A stretch of DNA of 48,387 nt, from IMG/VR virus record IMGVR_UViG_3300009000_000009, positions 1-48,387 of that record. The stretch is one strand, 5' to 3'. Every line of letters begins with the position of its first letter. Within the stretch, counting starts at the first letter, position 1. Of this stretch, positions 29,720 through 38,275 are shown piece by piece. The DNA is from a virus. The position numbers were made by a program, and so were the translations under genes. Under the pieces are notes generated by a model. That model saw nothing but the letters and a program-made list of their open reading frames with translations, was not told the origin of the DNA and made no database searches.

Positions 29720-31342
29720 ATGAGTTATAGTCCTATAGCTGCCGGCGGCGGCAATCAAAAGGGTTTGGTGTTTTTTGGTTCTGATGCAAGCTCTAACAAA
29801 TTTGATTCGGACGGCAGTAATCTGTATTACGATAATAGCAAGCTGTATGCCCCAGGTGTAGTGCTTCCTGATGGTGGTTATATTGGTTCAGATAGTGCTA
29901 ATAGCGCAATCGCTATTGATGCTAGCGGCAATGTAACTATCGATGGTGGCCTTACCGTTAATGGTACTACAACTACTGTTAATAGTACCAATACTGTTGT
30001 TGCAGACACTTTGATTGAGTTGAATAATGGTGCTGAAAGCAATGGTAATGATTCTGGTTTTATTATCGAAAGAGGCAGTACTGGAGATAATGCTGTTTTC
30101 GTTTGGGATGAAAGCGAAGACAGATTTACTCTTGGTACTACAACAGCTACTGGCGCAAGTACTGGTAATTTAGATATTAGTCTTGGTACACTTGCGGCTA
30201 ATATTGTTGGTGATGTTACTGGCGATCTTACGGGTGATGTAACTGGTAATGTTACTGGTGATCTTACCGGTAATGTTACTGGTAATGTTACTGGTAATTT
30301 AACAGGTAATGTGACCGGAGATGTGACTGGTGACGTGACCGGTGATTTAACTGGCAATGTTACTGGAAATGTTACTGGAAATGTTACCGGTAATGTAACT
30401 GGTGATCTTACTGGTGATGTAACCGGTGATTTAACTGGTAATGTTACCGGAAATGTGACTGGTAATGTAACTGGTGATCTTACTGGTGATGTAACCGGTG
30501 ATTTAACTGGTAATGTAACCGGCAACGTAACCGGTAATGTTACGGGTAATATTACTTCAAGCGGTACTTCTACTTTTACTACCGTAGACATTAATGGTGG
30601 AGCTATTGATGGAACTGCTATTGGAGCTAATGCAGCTAGTAGTGGTGCATTTACCACCCTTAGTGCTTCTGGTGGCATTACTGGTACTTTAACTGGTAAT
30701 GTTACAGGTAATGTGACTGGCAATGTGACCGGTGATGTGACTGGTGATTTAACTGGCAATGTTACTGGTAATGTTACTGGCGATTTGACTGGTAATGTTA
30801 CTGGCGATTTGACTGGTGATGTTACTGGTGATGTTACTGGTAGTCTTATCGTTAGTGATGCTGCTGTAGATGTTGCTGCAGATAGCATGTTCTTTAGAGA
30901 TAGTGATGGTACTTCAAAAAGAGACACTATTGCAGACATGGTTGCTGGCGTTGCTGGTACAACTGCTAATACATCTCTTGCTGCTAGCAGCGGTGTCATG
31001 ACTGTTCAAATTGATGGTAGTACTATCACAAGAAATGGTAGCGGCCAGCTCGTAGCTGGTGCTGCTGCTAGCTTCAAGTCTGTTGACACTGCTAATTCAG
31101 CTTCTACAGCTAGTAACGACGTAACTCTTGTAACCACTAGCACTAATAGTTTTACTTTAACTATGCATGCTAGTCCTAGCAATGGTCAAGTCGCTACTGT
31201 TAAGAAAGTTGATGATGGTAGTGGTACACTTACTATTAGCGGTAACAGTGGACATAGTATAGATGGTGGAAGCATCAATCTTTACTATGAAAACGAAAGC
31301 GTTAGCATGGTGTTTTATAACAATGTGTGGTACGTAATCTAG
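29720..31342 (+). CDS. Tail fibre with TGNV/TGDL tetrapeptide repeats, 540 residues
   Basis: About 29 units of G(N/D)(V/L)T at residues near 165-280, an interrupting segment (DINGGAIDGTAIGANAASSG, AFTTLSASGG), then about 13 more units. The repeat probably forms a beta-solenoid rod; the interrupting IDGTxIG...GAFTTL segment is a familiar phage fibre module. An N-terminal TIDGGLTVNGTTTTVNSTNT and NNGAESNGNDSGFIIERG block is also common in fibres. The C-terminus shares the NESVSMVFYNNVWYVI module with its neighbour. It probably contacts the host surface. Confidence 0.8.
   Translation: MSYSPIAAGGGNQKGLVFFGSDASSNKFDSDGSNLYYDNSKLYAPGVVLPDGGYIGSDSANSAIAIDASGNVTIDGGLTVNGTTTTVNSTNTVVADTLIELNNGAESNGNDSGFIIERGSTGDNAVFVWDESEDRFTLGTTTATGASTGNLDISLGTLAANIVGDVTGDLTGDVTGNVTGDLTGNVTGNVTGNLTGNVTGDVTGDVTGDLTGNVTGNVTGNVTGNVTGDLTGDVTGDLTGNVTGNVTGNVTGDLTGDVTGDLTGNVTGNVTGNVTGNITSSGTSTFTTVDINGGAIDGTAIGANAASSGAFTTLSASGGITGTLTGNVTGNVTGNVTGDVTGDLTGNVTGNVTGDLTGNVTGDLTGDVTGDVTGSLIVSDAAVDVAADSMFFRDSDGTSKRDTIADMVAGVAGTTANTSLAASSGVMTVQIDGSTITRNGSGQLVAGAAASFKSVDTANSASTASNDVTLVTTSTNSFTLTMHASPSNGQVATVKKVDDGSGTLTISGNSGHSIDGGSINLYYENESVSMVFYNNVWYVI
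30209..30555 (+). repeat. 12-bp tandem coding repeat, block 1
   Basis: About 29 variants of GGTAATGTTACT-type units, with a longer duplication (30392-30444 resembles 30462-30514). It encodes the tetrapeptide rod and may change length by recombination. Confidence 0.85.
30688..30845 (+). repeat. 12-bp tandem coding repeat, block 2
   Basis: About 13 further units of the same 12-bp repeat, separated from block 1 by a non-repeat fibre module. Confidence 0.85.
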
Positions 31343-31355
31343 TAGTAGGTTTAAT

Positions 31356-32087
31356 ATGGGATTAAATTCAATAACATTACAGAGCAATGATAGTGATGTT
31401 ATTTCAGGGGATATAGTTGGTAGAATAAACTGGGCTGCCGCCAGCGATGGCGATGGCCCAGTTGCCACTTCTATTGCGGCCAGTATTTCTGCTGTTGCTG
31501 AAGAAACATTTAATGATTCTAATAATGCTACTTCTTTAATATTTTCTACAGCTAATGATGCTATCGCTTCCGAGAAGCTCAGAATTACTAGTGATGGACG
31601 CACTGTTATATCTAATGGAAGTTTTGTTTCCAATGGTGATGCCCAAAATAGTTCGTATGTATTAAGAACTTCTACAACAAACGATACTTTTACAACTATT
31701 GCGAACAATGGATCCAGCATAAGATTAAGCAATAACAGAACTTTTATGTTTACAGCTAATATTGTAGCGCGCAGAACAAATGGTCAAGATAATGCGGCAT
31801 ATAAGCTTGAAGGCATAATAGCCAATGATGGTTATGGGGCGTCGATATTAGGCACTCCTGTTAAGACTATTCTTTATGAGAGTGATAGTTCGTGGGATGT
31901 TCAGGCTATTATCGTTAGTATCAATGTAGATAGCGATACGAGCGACGATTTATTAATACAAGGCAAAGGTGCTGCTAGTAAGAATGTTAATTGGGTATGT
32001 AAACTGGATCTACTAGAAGTAGGTGGAGATATTAGCGGCTATACAGAAACTAACACACAGAGCATAGCGCCAGACGCCATACCTTGA
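31356..32087 (+). CDS. Tail fibre/receptor-binding-type protein, 243 residues
   Basis: GDIVGRINWAAASDGDGPVA, AASISAVAEETFNDSNNATS, LIFSTANDAIASEKLRITSD and G match the phage fibre head domain (GRIxFxA..dg...IxAxaExxF...tTxLxFxT...a.EkmRIts.G). The second half (NNRTFMFTANIVARRTNGQD; WVCKLDLLEVGGD) is a beta-sandwich of the type found in receptor-binding proteins. It ends SIAPDAIP, slightly like the Cys-rich termini. It probably determines host binding. Confidence 0.75.
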   Translation: MGLNSITLQSNDSDVISGDIVGRINWAAASDGDGPVATSIAASISAVAEETFNDSNNATSLIFSTANDAIASEKLRITSDGRTVISNGSFVSNGDAQNSSYVLRTSTTNDTFTTIANNGSSIRLSNNRTFMFTANIVARRTNGQDNAAYKLEGIIANDGYGASILGTPVKTILYESDSSWDVQAIIVSINVDSDTSDDLLIQGKGAASKNVNWVCKLDLLEVGGDISGYTETNTQSIAPDAIP

Positions 32088-32126
32088 TTTTTATTTTAAA
32101 CACATTTACAAAGGATTTTATATATT

Positions 32127-32285
32127 ATGTTAACAGAACAAGACTACAGGGTTATTTTAAGTGTTTTGGACGTAAGTGCCCAAAAAGGGCTTTTTAGACC
32201 AGCTGATTTTGTAGCTGTTGGTAATTTATACGATAAGATTCAGAAAATACTCGAAACTGCTGAAAACAATAAAACAGAATCATAG
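32127..32285 (+). CDS. Small hypothetical protein, 52 residues
   Basis: The frame begins ATGTTAACAGAACAA at 32127 and ends TAG at 32285. The product MLTEQDYRVILSVLDVSAQK is followed by GLFRPADFVAVGNLYDKIQK, a compact helical protein. AAGGA lies about 12 bases upstream. It sits between fibre and neck genes; small helical proteins there are often chaperones or fibre partners. Function unknown. Confidence 0.65.
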   Translation: MLTEQDYRVILSVLDVSAQKGLFRPADFVAVGNLYDKIQKILETAENNKTES

Positions 32286-32297
32286 TTTTAGTATAAT
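32286..32297 (+). promoter_or_regulatory. Candidate late promoter
   Basis: TTTTAGTATAAT, directly after the stop of the 52-residue protein and 57 bases before the neck gene. Confidence 0.35.
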
Positions 32298-32353
32298 TAG
32301 GTGTAAATTATAGTAGTTTAATAAATTAGATAGTCTACTATAAGGAATGCTCT

Positions 32354-32881
32354 ATGTACTGGCAGACAGAAATACCTATTATTGTTAGATCATTAATTAA
32401 TGATTTTGAAGATAATTATTCTAATGAACGAATTATACAGCTAATTACTGTTGGGGCCAAATATGTTGTATTGGATCTAACATTAGATCAAGAATATCAG
32501 ATAGATGTCGTGAACAATCTGATCACGCCCGATCCGTGTGGCAGCAATACTAGAGATGATACTTTTATTAGTTTTGTAGCTCTCAGAGCAGCTTGTTTTT
32601 TAGATCAAAGTACATATAGAACAAAAGCTGCAACAGAAGGAATTAAAACATCTCTTGGACCAGCCTCTTTACAAGTATCTGGTAATTTAGCTGGTTATAA
32701 AACAGTTTTAGATGTGGGCCCATGCTCTATATATGAACATCTTAAACAGCAACATAATATAGGTAATGCTAGTGCGATTAGTGCAGTACTCAGTCCTTTT
32801 GTTGGCAATAATTTTGACCCTAGATTTCTTTTCGTTTCTGATTTACCAGCCCGTAGTACTCGTGATGGGTTTTATAGCTAA
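32354..32881 (+). CDS. Neck / head-tail connector protein, 175 residues
   Basis: Helical start (MYWQTEIPIIVRSLINDFED, then NERIIQLITVGAKYVVLDLT) followed by DDTFISFVALRAACFLDQST. This resembles head-tail connector proteins that dock on the portal. The order connector, Zn neck protein, tail completion protein agrees. AAGGA precedes the start. The stop overlaps the next ATG (TAATG). Confidence 0.6.
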   Translation: MYWQTEIPIIVRSLINDFEDNYSNERIIQLITVGAKYVVLDLTLDQEYQIDVVNNLITPDPCGSNTRDDTFISFVALRAACFLDQSTYRTKAATEGIKTSLGPASLQVSGNLAGYKTVLDVGPCSIYEHLKQQHNIGNASAISAVLSPFVGNNFDPRFLFVSDLPARSTRDGFYS

Positions 32882-33378
32882 TGGATTTATCTCCACTTAA
32901 AACTTTATATAATAATCAAATAGATATACTACTCGCTAGTACAGGCCTAACTATACCTTGCTCTTTGGTATATGAAACTACTAAAATTAGTGAATGCCCT
33001 AATTGTATTTATGATACGATGAGTCGAAAATCGTCTAACCAGTATAAACCGGGTGGCCCTATATTGTTCTCTAATGGTCAAACATGCCCATTTTGTCTTG
33101 GTAGCGGTGTTACTAACTCTAGTGTAGCAGAGAAGCAGGTACATTTTGCTGTATTAACAGATAGTAAAAATTTTATAGGTCCTATTAATAAAGCAGATAT
33201 TGATGCTCAAACTATATGTAGTATAGGTTATTTAGATAGTATTAAACAGTGTTCTAAGATTATATTTAATACAGATATAGATTATTTGACCAATAATATT
33301 TTTATTAGAGATAACGAACCCATGCCAGTCGGTCTTGGTGATAATAGGTATATTTTTACTAATTGGAAAAGATCATGA
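32881..33378 (+). CDS. Neck protein with four-Cys zinc site, 165 residues
   Basis: Two Cys pairs, ECPNCIYDTM and TCPFCLGSG, separated by about 35 residues (SRKSSNQYKPGGPILFSNGQ) would form a zinc knuckle. The combination CPNC...Y.PGGP.pF..G..CP.C.G.G occurs in neck proteins of large marine phages. The rest is beta-rich (HFAVLTDSKNFIGPIN). It probably closes the head or joins head and tail. It is coupled to both neighbours by overlapping stop/start codons. Confidence 0.65.
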   Translation: MDLSPLKTLYNNQIDILLASTGLTIPCSLVYETTKISECPNCIYDTMSRKSSNQYKPGGPILFSNGQTCPFCLGSGVTNSSVAEKQVHFAVLTDSKNFIGPINKADIDAQTICSIGYLDSIKQCSKIIFNTDIDYLTNNIFIRDNEPMPVGLGDNRYIFTNWKRS

Positions 33379-34013
33379 TTATTGCTAATATAAAAATTAG
33401 AGAAACTAATTCGCAGATTAGTCAAAAAATATTAAAAGCACTATCTGGTGAAGTTGACAAATATTTCAAAAAAGCTTTTACTAAATGTAAAGCGGATATT
33501 GTTAGTATAGTTTCTAGCGCCATCACTAATCATACCACCTATCGATCTCTGATATCTGGTCAATTAAGAAAAGAATTTGGGTTGGATAACGCATCTTCTA
33601 GATTGTCTGAAATTCTTAGATTTTGGGAAAATTTAGAAGTGACATATACAAAACCTAGAATTAAAAGTAATGAAATTATTGGTTCTTTTAAATTATCTAT
33701 GATAAAATCTGATTATTCTGATGTTTTATCAACAGCAGCAGCTGTAGTAAATACAGAAAAGGGCTCCCGATTAGAATGGCTAAAATGGCTTTTATTATTT
33801 GGGGATAAACAAATTATTAAAGACTATGAAATTAAATTTGGTAGCAATCCTAGATCTAGAACAGGCGAGGCTGTGATGATTGGCAAATCTGGTGGCAGAT
33901 GGGGTGTTCCTCCAGCTTTTGCTGGAACAGCTAATAAAAACTGGATTACAGAGGCCATAGACAGCGTAGAAGGCCAGGTTTTTAAACTTTTAGAAGACTC
34001 CTTAAGGAAATAA
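33375..34013 (+). CDS. Tail completion-type protein, 212 residues
   Basis: The start is placed at ATG 33375, overlapping the previous stop (ATGA); an earlier TTG at 33363 is less likely. The sequence holds an amphipathic helical first half (KALSGEVDKYFKKAFTKCKA) and a strand-rich second half with EWLKWLLLFGDKQII, SNPRSRTGEAVMIGKSGGRW and GVPPAFAGTANKNWI. This combination occurs in tail-completion/minor tail proteins of large phages. Exact role at the neck is uncertain. Confidence 0.6.
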   Translation: MIIANIKIRETNSQISQKILKALSGEVDKYFKKAFTKCKADIVSIVSSAITNHTTYRSLISGQLRKEFGLDNASSRLSEILRFWENLEVTYTKPRIKSNEIIGSFKLSMIKSDYSDVLSTAAAVVNTEKGSRLEWLKWLLLFGDKQIIKDYEIKFGSNPRSRTGEAVMIGKSGGRWGVPPAFAGTANKNWITEAIDSVEGQVFKLLEDSLRK

Positions 34014-34016
34014 CAT

Positions 34017-35009
34017 ATGGCCGTAGGCGACGAGAAATTCACTGGTGTACGATCTATCAACGATTATCTATTTATTTCCAATATAGAAAATAATCTTAAA
34101 TCATTTTTAGATTGGGGCTTTCTGAATGTTGGAGGCTTTGTTAACGTTAATAGTGCTGCTAATAGCTATAATGATAGTCCAAATAAATTAGCTGTAGTAA
34201 AAGATCCTAATTATGCAGATGGTCAGGTCTGGCAAACTAGACATAGTGATTGGGTTTGGGAAAATGTGAATTTTGATGGATCTTCTCCTACCCTGATTAG
34301 TGGGGTGAGTGTAGACGGAAATCCAGCTTCTTCTTATATTTTAGATTATGTTAATAGTAGAGTCATATTTAATGAACCGGTTTCCATCTCTAGTAATGTG
34401 TTAATGGATTATTCTTTTAGATGGGTACAAATTCATAAATCTAATAGTAATTTAATATGGTGGAAACAATTTCAATCAGATATTGTTAATGATACTACAC
34501 AGTTTAATCAAAATACCGGAGAATATGCTATATTCAACCAAAACCGAATTCAGCTACCTAGTATTATAATAGAGACTGTGCCACGAGGAACTTCTGTACC
34601 ATATCAACTAGGTGATAAATCTTTGATTTCTAGTCAAGATATTATTTTACATATAGTAGCTAATAATCCAGCTCATAGAAATTCTATTATAGATATTATT
34701 CGTTTACAAGAAGATAAAGTGATTTGGCTATATGATACCAATCTATTGGTTAAAGAAGGGGTATTACCCTATAATTTTGACGGGTCTTTAAATGGCAACA
34801 GGAATACATACGATGAGCTTCTTTATAATGAAGAAAATGACTATAATTTTGAGATAGAAAACGAAGTTGGAGAAATGGTTAAAAAACATAAATTAAGATG
34901 GAAAAAGTGCCATTTGAAAGATTTTGTGGTGTCAGAGGTAGAAAGTAGATATTTTTTCGAAGAAGCTAAAATTAGAATAACTGCAGAAATAATATTTGAT
35001 GATATTTAA
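34017..35009 (+). CDS. Virion structural protein of tail/neck, 330 residues
   Basis: MAVGDEKFTGVRSINDYLFI, then NNLKSFLDWGFLNVGGFVNV and GQVWQTRHSDWVWE match an uncharacterised structural protein seen in many marine and freshwater phages between neck and tail-tube genes. The C-terminal part (KHKLRWKKCHLKDFVVSEVE) is beta-like. It is likely part of the tail terminator or connector. No enzymatic motif. Confidence 0.65.
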   Translation: MAVGDEKFTGVRSINDYLFISNIENNLKSFLDWGFLNVGGFVNVNSAANSYNDSPNKLAVVKDPNYADGQVWQTRHSDWVWENVNFDGSSPTLISGVSVDGNPASSYILDYVNSRVIFNEPVSISSNVLMDYSFRWVQIHKSNSNLIWWKQFQSDIVNDTTQFNQNTGEYAIFNQNRIQLPSIIIETVPRGTSVPYQLGDKSLISSQDIILHIVANNPAHRNSIIDIIRLQEDKVIWLYDTNLLVKEGVLPYNFDGSLNGNRNTYDELLYNEENDYNFEIENEVGEMVKKHKLRWKKCHLKDFVVSEVESRYFFEEAKIRITAEIIFDDI

Positions 35010-35012
35010 CAA

Positions 35013-35024
35013 TTGGTGTATACT
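35013..35024 (+). promoter_or_regulatory. Candidate late promoter
   Basis: ATTGGTGTATACT-type motif in the gap before the first tail-tube gene. Confidence 0.5.
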
Positions 35025-35075
35025 ATTTTAAGTGTTCCCACTAAATCCTTATAATATTCGATGGAGATTTTAACT

Positions 35076-35966
35076 ATGGCAAATAATAGAGTTTTTTATG
35101 CCTCTCACGGTGTTGATGTTGGTGGCACAACCGTACAGGGCGCTCAAAGTGTAGGTATTACTACCAATTTTAATCTTGAGCAGGCTTTCCAGCTTGGTCA
35201 ATTAGCATTATATGACAACATTTCACTTGACCCTGAGGTTGAGATTACTATTTCTAAAGTGCTTGATGGTGAAAGTACCATTTGGAAGCTTGCTACGGAT
35301 GGTGGCAGTTTAATTGAAAATGCTAACGATGATACCACCATTATAGTTGGCGTTGGCGATGACACTGCTGCTAGTCTTACTAATGTTAGCGCTATTACTT
35401 GTAGCGGTATGTTTGTTTCAAGTGTTAGCTACACTTTCCCGGTTGATGGTAATTTAACAGAAGAAGTTACCTTTGTTGGTAATTCTAAAGCTATTACTGG
35501 AACTGTAAGTGCTCCTGCTACTACAGATAAAACTGTACTCAGAAGACAAAATGTTGATATTCCAAACTGCACTATTCCAACTGAAGTTAGCGGCAAAAAT
35601 ATTACTAGTATTAGTATTAGTGCTGACCTTGGTCGTGAAAGCATGTACAAGCTTGGTAGTTTAAAGCCTTTTCATCGTTTTGTTAACTTCCCTCTTGAAG
35701 TTACTTGCGAATTTGAGGTAAGTGCTACTGGCCTTGATGGAGTAGCTGTTGATATTCCAGATACTGCTTGTAGTGGTCTTGCTGCTAATGATCGTGAAAT
35801 TATTGTTAAGATTTGTGACGCTGATGGTCTTGCTTATACGTTTGATCTTGGCGATAAGTGCAAGCTTACTAGCGTTAACTATAGCGGTGGAGATACTGGT
35901 GGCGGAAATGCTACTATTACCTATAGCTTTAGCACTTACAACGAATTAACTATCACAGACGCTTGA
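35076..35966 (+). CDS. Tail-tube-like protein 1, 296 residues
   Basis: The start MANNRVFYASHGVDVGGTTV is chosen at 35076 because GGAG lies 9 bases upstream; the ATG at 35061 overlaps that site. Blocks GAQSVGITTNFNLEQAFQLG, VSSVSYTFPVDGNLTEEVTF and GDTGGGNATITYSFSTYNEL are shared with the following gene. Strand-rich sequence, two tandem copies and a place before chaperones and tape measure indicate a tail-tube or major tail protein. Codon use looks highly expressed. A terminator follows. Confidence 0.75.
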   Translation: MANNRVFYASHGVDVGGTTVQGAQSVGITTNFNLEQAFQLGQLALYDNISLDPEVEITISKVLDGESTIWKLATDGGSLIENANDDTTIIVGVGDDTAASLTNVSAITCSGMFVSSVSYTFPVDGNLTEEVTFVGNSKAITGTVSAPATTDKTVLRRQNVDIPNCTIPTEVSGKNITSISISADLGRESMYKLGSLKPFHRFVNFPLEVTCEFEVSATGLDGVAVDIPDTACSGLAANDREIIVKICDADGLAYTFDLGDKCKLTSVNYSGGDTGGGNATITYSFSTYNELTITDA

Positions 35967-35992
35967 TATTGATTCTGGGAATACTATCGATT

Positions 35993-36008
35993 GGGGGCTT
36001 CGGCCCCC
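35993..36008 (+). terminator. Intrinsic terminator with UUCG loop
   Basis: GGGGGC stem, TTCG tetraloop, GCCCCC stem, then a T-rich stretch (TTCGATTATTTT). It lies between the two tube-like genes. Confidence 0.8.
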
Positions 36009-36045
36009 TTCGATTATTTTAAAACAATAAAGGGAGAGAAAACAG

Positions 36046-36906
36046 ATGCCTAATAGAATTTTTTATGCTTGTCACGCCATTTCCGTTGGTGGGCAGAATA
36101 TTGCTGGCGCCCAAAGTGTTGGCGTAACTACCACTTTTGATCTTGAGCCAGTTTTCCAGCTTGGTCAAGTAAAACCTGTAGATGTTATGAATCTTGCTCC
36201 TAGTGTTGAATTTACAGTGACTAGAGCTATTACAAATACTAGCGGAACAATATGGAATGGCGATTTTATTAGTAATGTTGGACCTTCTAACAAAACCGTA
36301 TGTCTTGGTATTGGTGATGACACATCGCCTCTGTTAAGTAGTCCTGGTGCTTCTATATCTTGTACAGGTGCTGGTATTAGTGGTGCTACATACAATTTCC
36401 CTGTTGATGGTATATTTACTGAAGAAATAACATTTTTTGCTGATAATAAACAGTTAGGGGGTAGTTGTGGTGGCGTCAGTCTAGACACTACTTCTAAAGC
36501 CAAAACTAGACAGCATTATGCTAGTGGTGCTCCAGCTTTAGTTACTGGTGCCGGAAATCTTACAAATATTAGCATTAGCACATCTGTTAGTCGTGAGCAA
36601 ATTCTCAGATTAGGCAGTTTTAAAGGGGTTCATACTTATGCTAATCTTCCAGCAGAAGTAACTGTAGAGTTTGAGGTTAGCGCCACAAGCACAGATGGTG
36701 TGGCATGGTCTCAAGTAGGCAGTTGTGCCAGTCCTACTGGTGGAGCTTTTAATAAACAAACTATTGCTATAAATATATGTGGTAAAACCTTCACAATGGA
36801 AGACTGTAAACTAAGTAATGTAACTTATGGTGGCGGCGATACTGGTGGCGGAAATGCAACGATTACTTTTACTTATACAACATATAATAATTTGACAGTT
36901 AATTAA
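36046..36906 (+). CDS. Tail-tube-like protein 2, 286 residues
   Basis: MPNRIFYACHAISVGGQNIA, GAQSVGVTTTFDLEPVFQLG and GGGDTGGGNATITFTYTTYN align with protein 1 over the full length, so this is a paralogue from a gene duplication. Differences include more Cys (about seven). AGGGAGAG precedes the start. One copy may form the tube and the other a cap, outer layer or tail-tip part. Which is the main tube protein cannot be told from sequence. Confidence 0.75.
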   Translation: MPNRIFYACHAISVGGQNIAGAQSVGVTTTFDLEPVFQLGQVKPVDVMNLAPSVEFTVTRAITNTSGTIWNGDFISNVGPSNKTVCLGIGDDTSPLLSSPGASISCTGAGISGATYNFPVDGIFTEEITFFADNKQLGGSCGGVSLDTTSKAKTRQHYASGAPALVTGAGNLTNISISTSVSREQILRLGSFKGVHTYANLPAEVTVEFEVSATSTDGVAWSQVGSCASPTGGAFNKQTIAINICGKTFTMEDCKLSNVTYGGGDTGGGNATITFTYTTYNNLTVN

Positions 36907-36916
36907 ACGATAATAT

Positions 36917-37978
36917 ATGGATATAGAAGGAACACTATACAGGATTATTAATGGTAGCTATTATATTTATGTAAATAATCAAAGATATAAAATAGTTTTA
37001 CCAAACTTACAAACCAAACAAGAATCTCATGCACTATATTGGGATATTTTAAAAAATAACAGATTCGATACTACTCATTGGCTTACTAGGAATCAGGCTG
37101 AAAAAATATTAAATACTAATGGAATATGGAATAGTAGTAAAGAAGAGGAACTAAAGATATTACAAAATAGACTGGATGATATGAAGATTGAGCTGTATCT
37201 TAAATACAACGACCTCACAATGAAAAAGAAGATTAAAGCTAGCCTTGAAACGGGTAAAGATGCTATAGGAGAATTACTGAATAAAAAACACTCTATGGAT
37301 CATCTTACGCTAGAATATCATGCAGAAAGTGTTAAAAATGAATATATTATTACGCACACTATTTATGATGATAATAATAATTTAGTTTTTGATAATGATA
37401 ATATAGATTCTTCAGCTTTAGAAGACTTTATGGCTGTAATACAAAAAAATGGTGTATCTCATGATAACTTGAGAGCTGTAGCAAGAAGCGATTTATGGAA
37501 ATCGTATTGGGATGCTGCGAAAGGTGCTATTTTTGCACCACCAGCATATGAATGGACAGATGAGCAAAGGCTGTTGGTTAATATTAGTAAAATGTATGAT
37601 TCTGTTAGAGAGCATCCTGAGTGTCCAGAAGATGCTGTTATAGAGGATGATGACGCTTTGGATGGCTGGATATTATTTTGGAAAAGAAAAGCAGAAAAAG
37701 ATCGTAAGAAAAATAAACTTATGGAAGAAGTTGGTGGAAAGTATAAAAATGCTGGAGAAGTATTTATTGTAGCTAATAGTCAAGAAGAGGCTAAAGAAAT
37801 TTATGCCTTAAACGACGGTAAAGCTATGGCAGAGATACGACATATGCAAGCTATGGCTAAAGATTTTAAAGACCCAAAAGATCATATACAATGGCAGGAT
37901 TTACCACACGTAAAAATGGAATTAGAAAATAAACTTAATAAAAAACAAAGTATGTTAGCGGCTTCTAAAAAAGGATAA
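36917..37978 (+). CDS. Tail assembly chaperone-like protein, 353 residues
   Basis: Strands at the start (GTLYRIINGSYYIYVNNQRY) are followed by helical LYWDILKNNRFDTTHWLTRN and GIWNSSKEEELKILQNRLDD. The protein at 38276-39163 has the same order (GLWDDAKQARFLAIQTELND), so both are related. The C-terminal half is charged helical with AYEWTDEQRLLVNISKMYDS and EWxD-type segments. Its place between tube and tape-measure genes is where tail assembly chaperones lie. It would keep the tape measure soluble before tube polymerisation. Confidence 0.6.
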   Translation: MDIEGTLYRIINGSYYIYVNNQRYKIVLPNLQTKQESHALYWDILKNNRFDTTHWLTRNQAEKILNTNGIWNSSKEEELKILQNRLDDMKIELYLKYNDLTMKKKIKASLETGKDAIGELLNKKHSMDHLTLEYHAESVKNEYIITHTIYDDNNNLVFDNDNIDSSALEDFMAVIQKNGVSHDNLRAVARSDLWKSYWDAAKGAIFAPPAYEWTDEQRLLVNISKMYDSVREHPECPEDAVIEDDDALDGWILFWKRKAEKDRKKNKLMEEVGGKYKNAGEVFIVANSQEEAKEIYALNDGKAMAEIRHMQAMAKDFKDPKDHIQWQDLPHVKMELENKLNKKQSMLAASKKG

Positions 37979-37981
37979 TCT

Positions 37982-38272
37982 ATGAAAAATCACAATAGAA
38001 GACAAATTGTTGAACAAATGGAAAAAAGATTCAAGACAATTATGATTGGTGCATTAGCCAGATTCGAAAATGAGTTTGGCTATCTTTGGAATGGGGACGA
38101 AGATCCTTCTAATGGTCAGGAAGCTTATTTTAGAGATAAGTGGGAAGATTTAAGAAGCGATTTATTAGACCATGGCAATGCTCAGATAAGAAACGGAATA
38201 CAGGATTTGAATAATTATTTAAATCAGGTAGACAAATATCACCTAAAGATTTTTTATAACCAAGGAGAATAG
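37982..38272 (+). CDS. Small helical protein, 96 residues
   Basis: MKNHNRRQIVEQMEKRFKTI continues as a charged helical protein (GALARFENEFGYLWNGDEDP, then DLLDHGNAQIRNGIQDLNNY). It starts 3 bases after the previous stop and ends 3 bases before the next start, so it is coupled. Position suggests a further chaperone subunit. No family recognised. Confidence 0.6.
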   Translation: MKNHNRRQIVEQMEKRFKTIMIGALARFENEFGYLWNGDEDPSNGQEAYFRDKWEDLRSDLLDHGNAQIRNGIQDLNNYLNQVDKYHLKIFYNQGE

Positions 38273-38275
38273 ATA

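Noticed and set aside
30209-30845. Regular short repeats that might be a CRISPR array
   Set aside because: The 12-bp units are contiguous, coding and without unique spacers; they encode the fibre rod.
29878-30999. A 373-codon open frame on the minus strand
   Set aside because: It is the antisense of the TGNV tandem repeat (reads as a Val-Pro-Ser/Leu-Pro repeat) and has no ribosome site or promoter.
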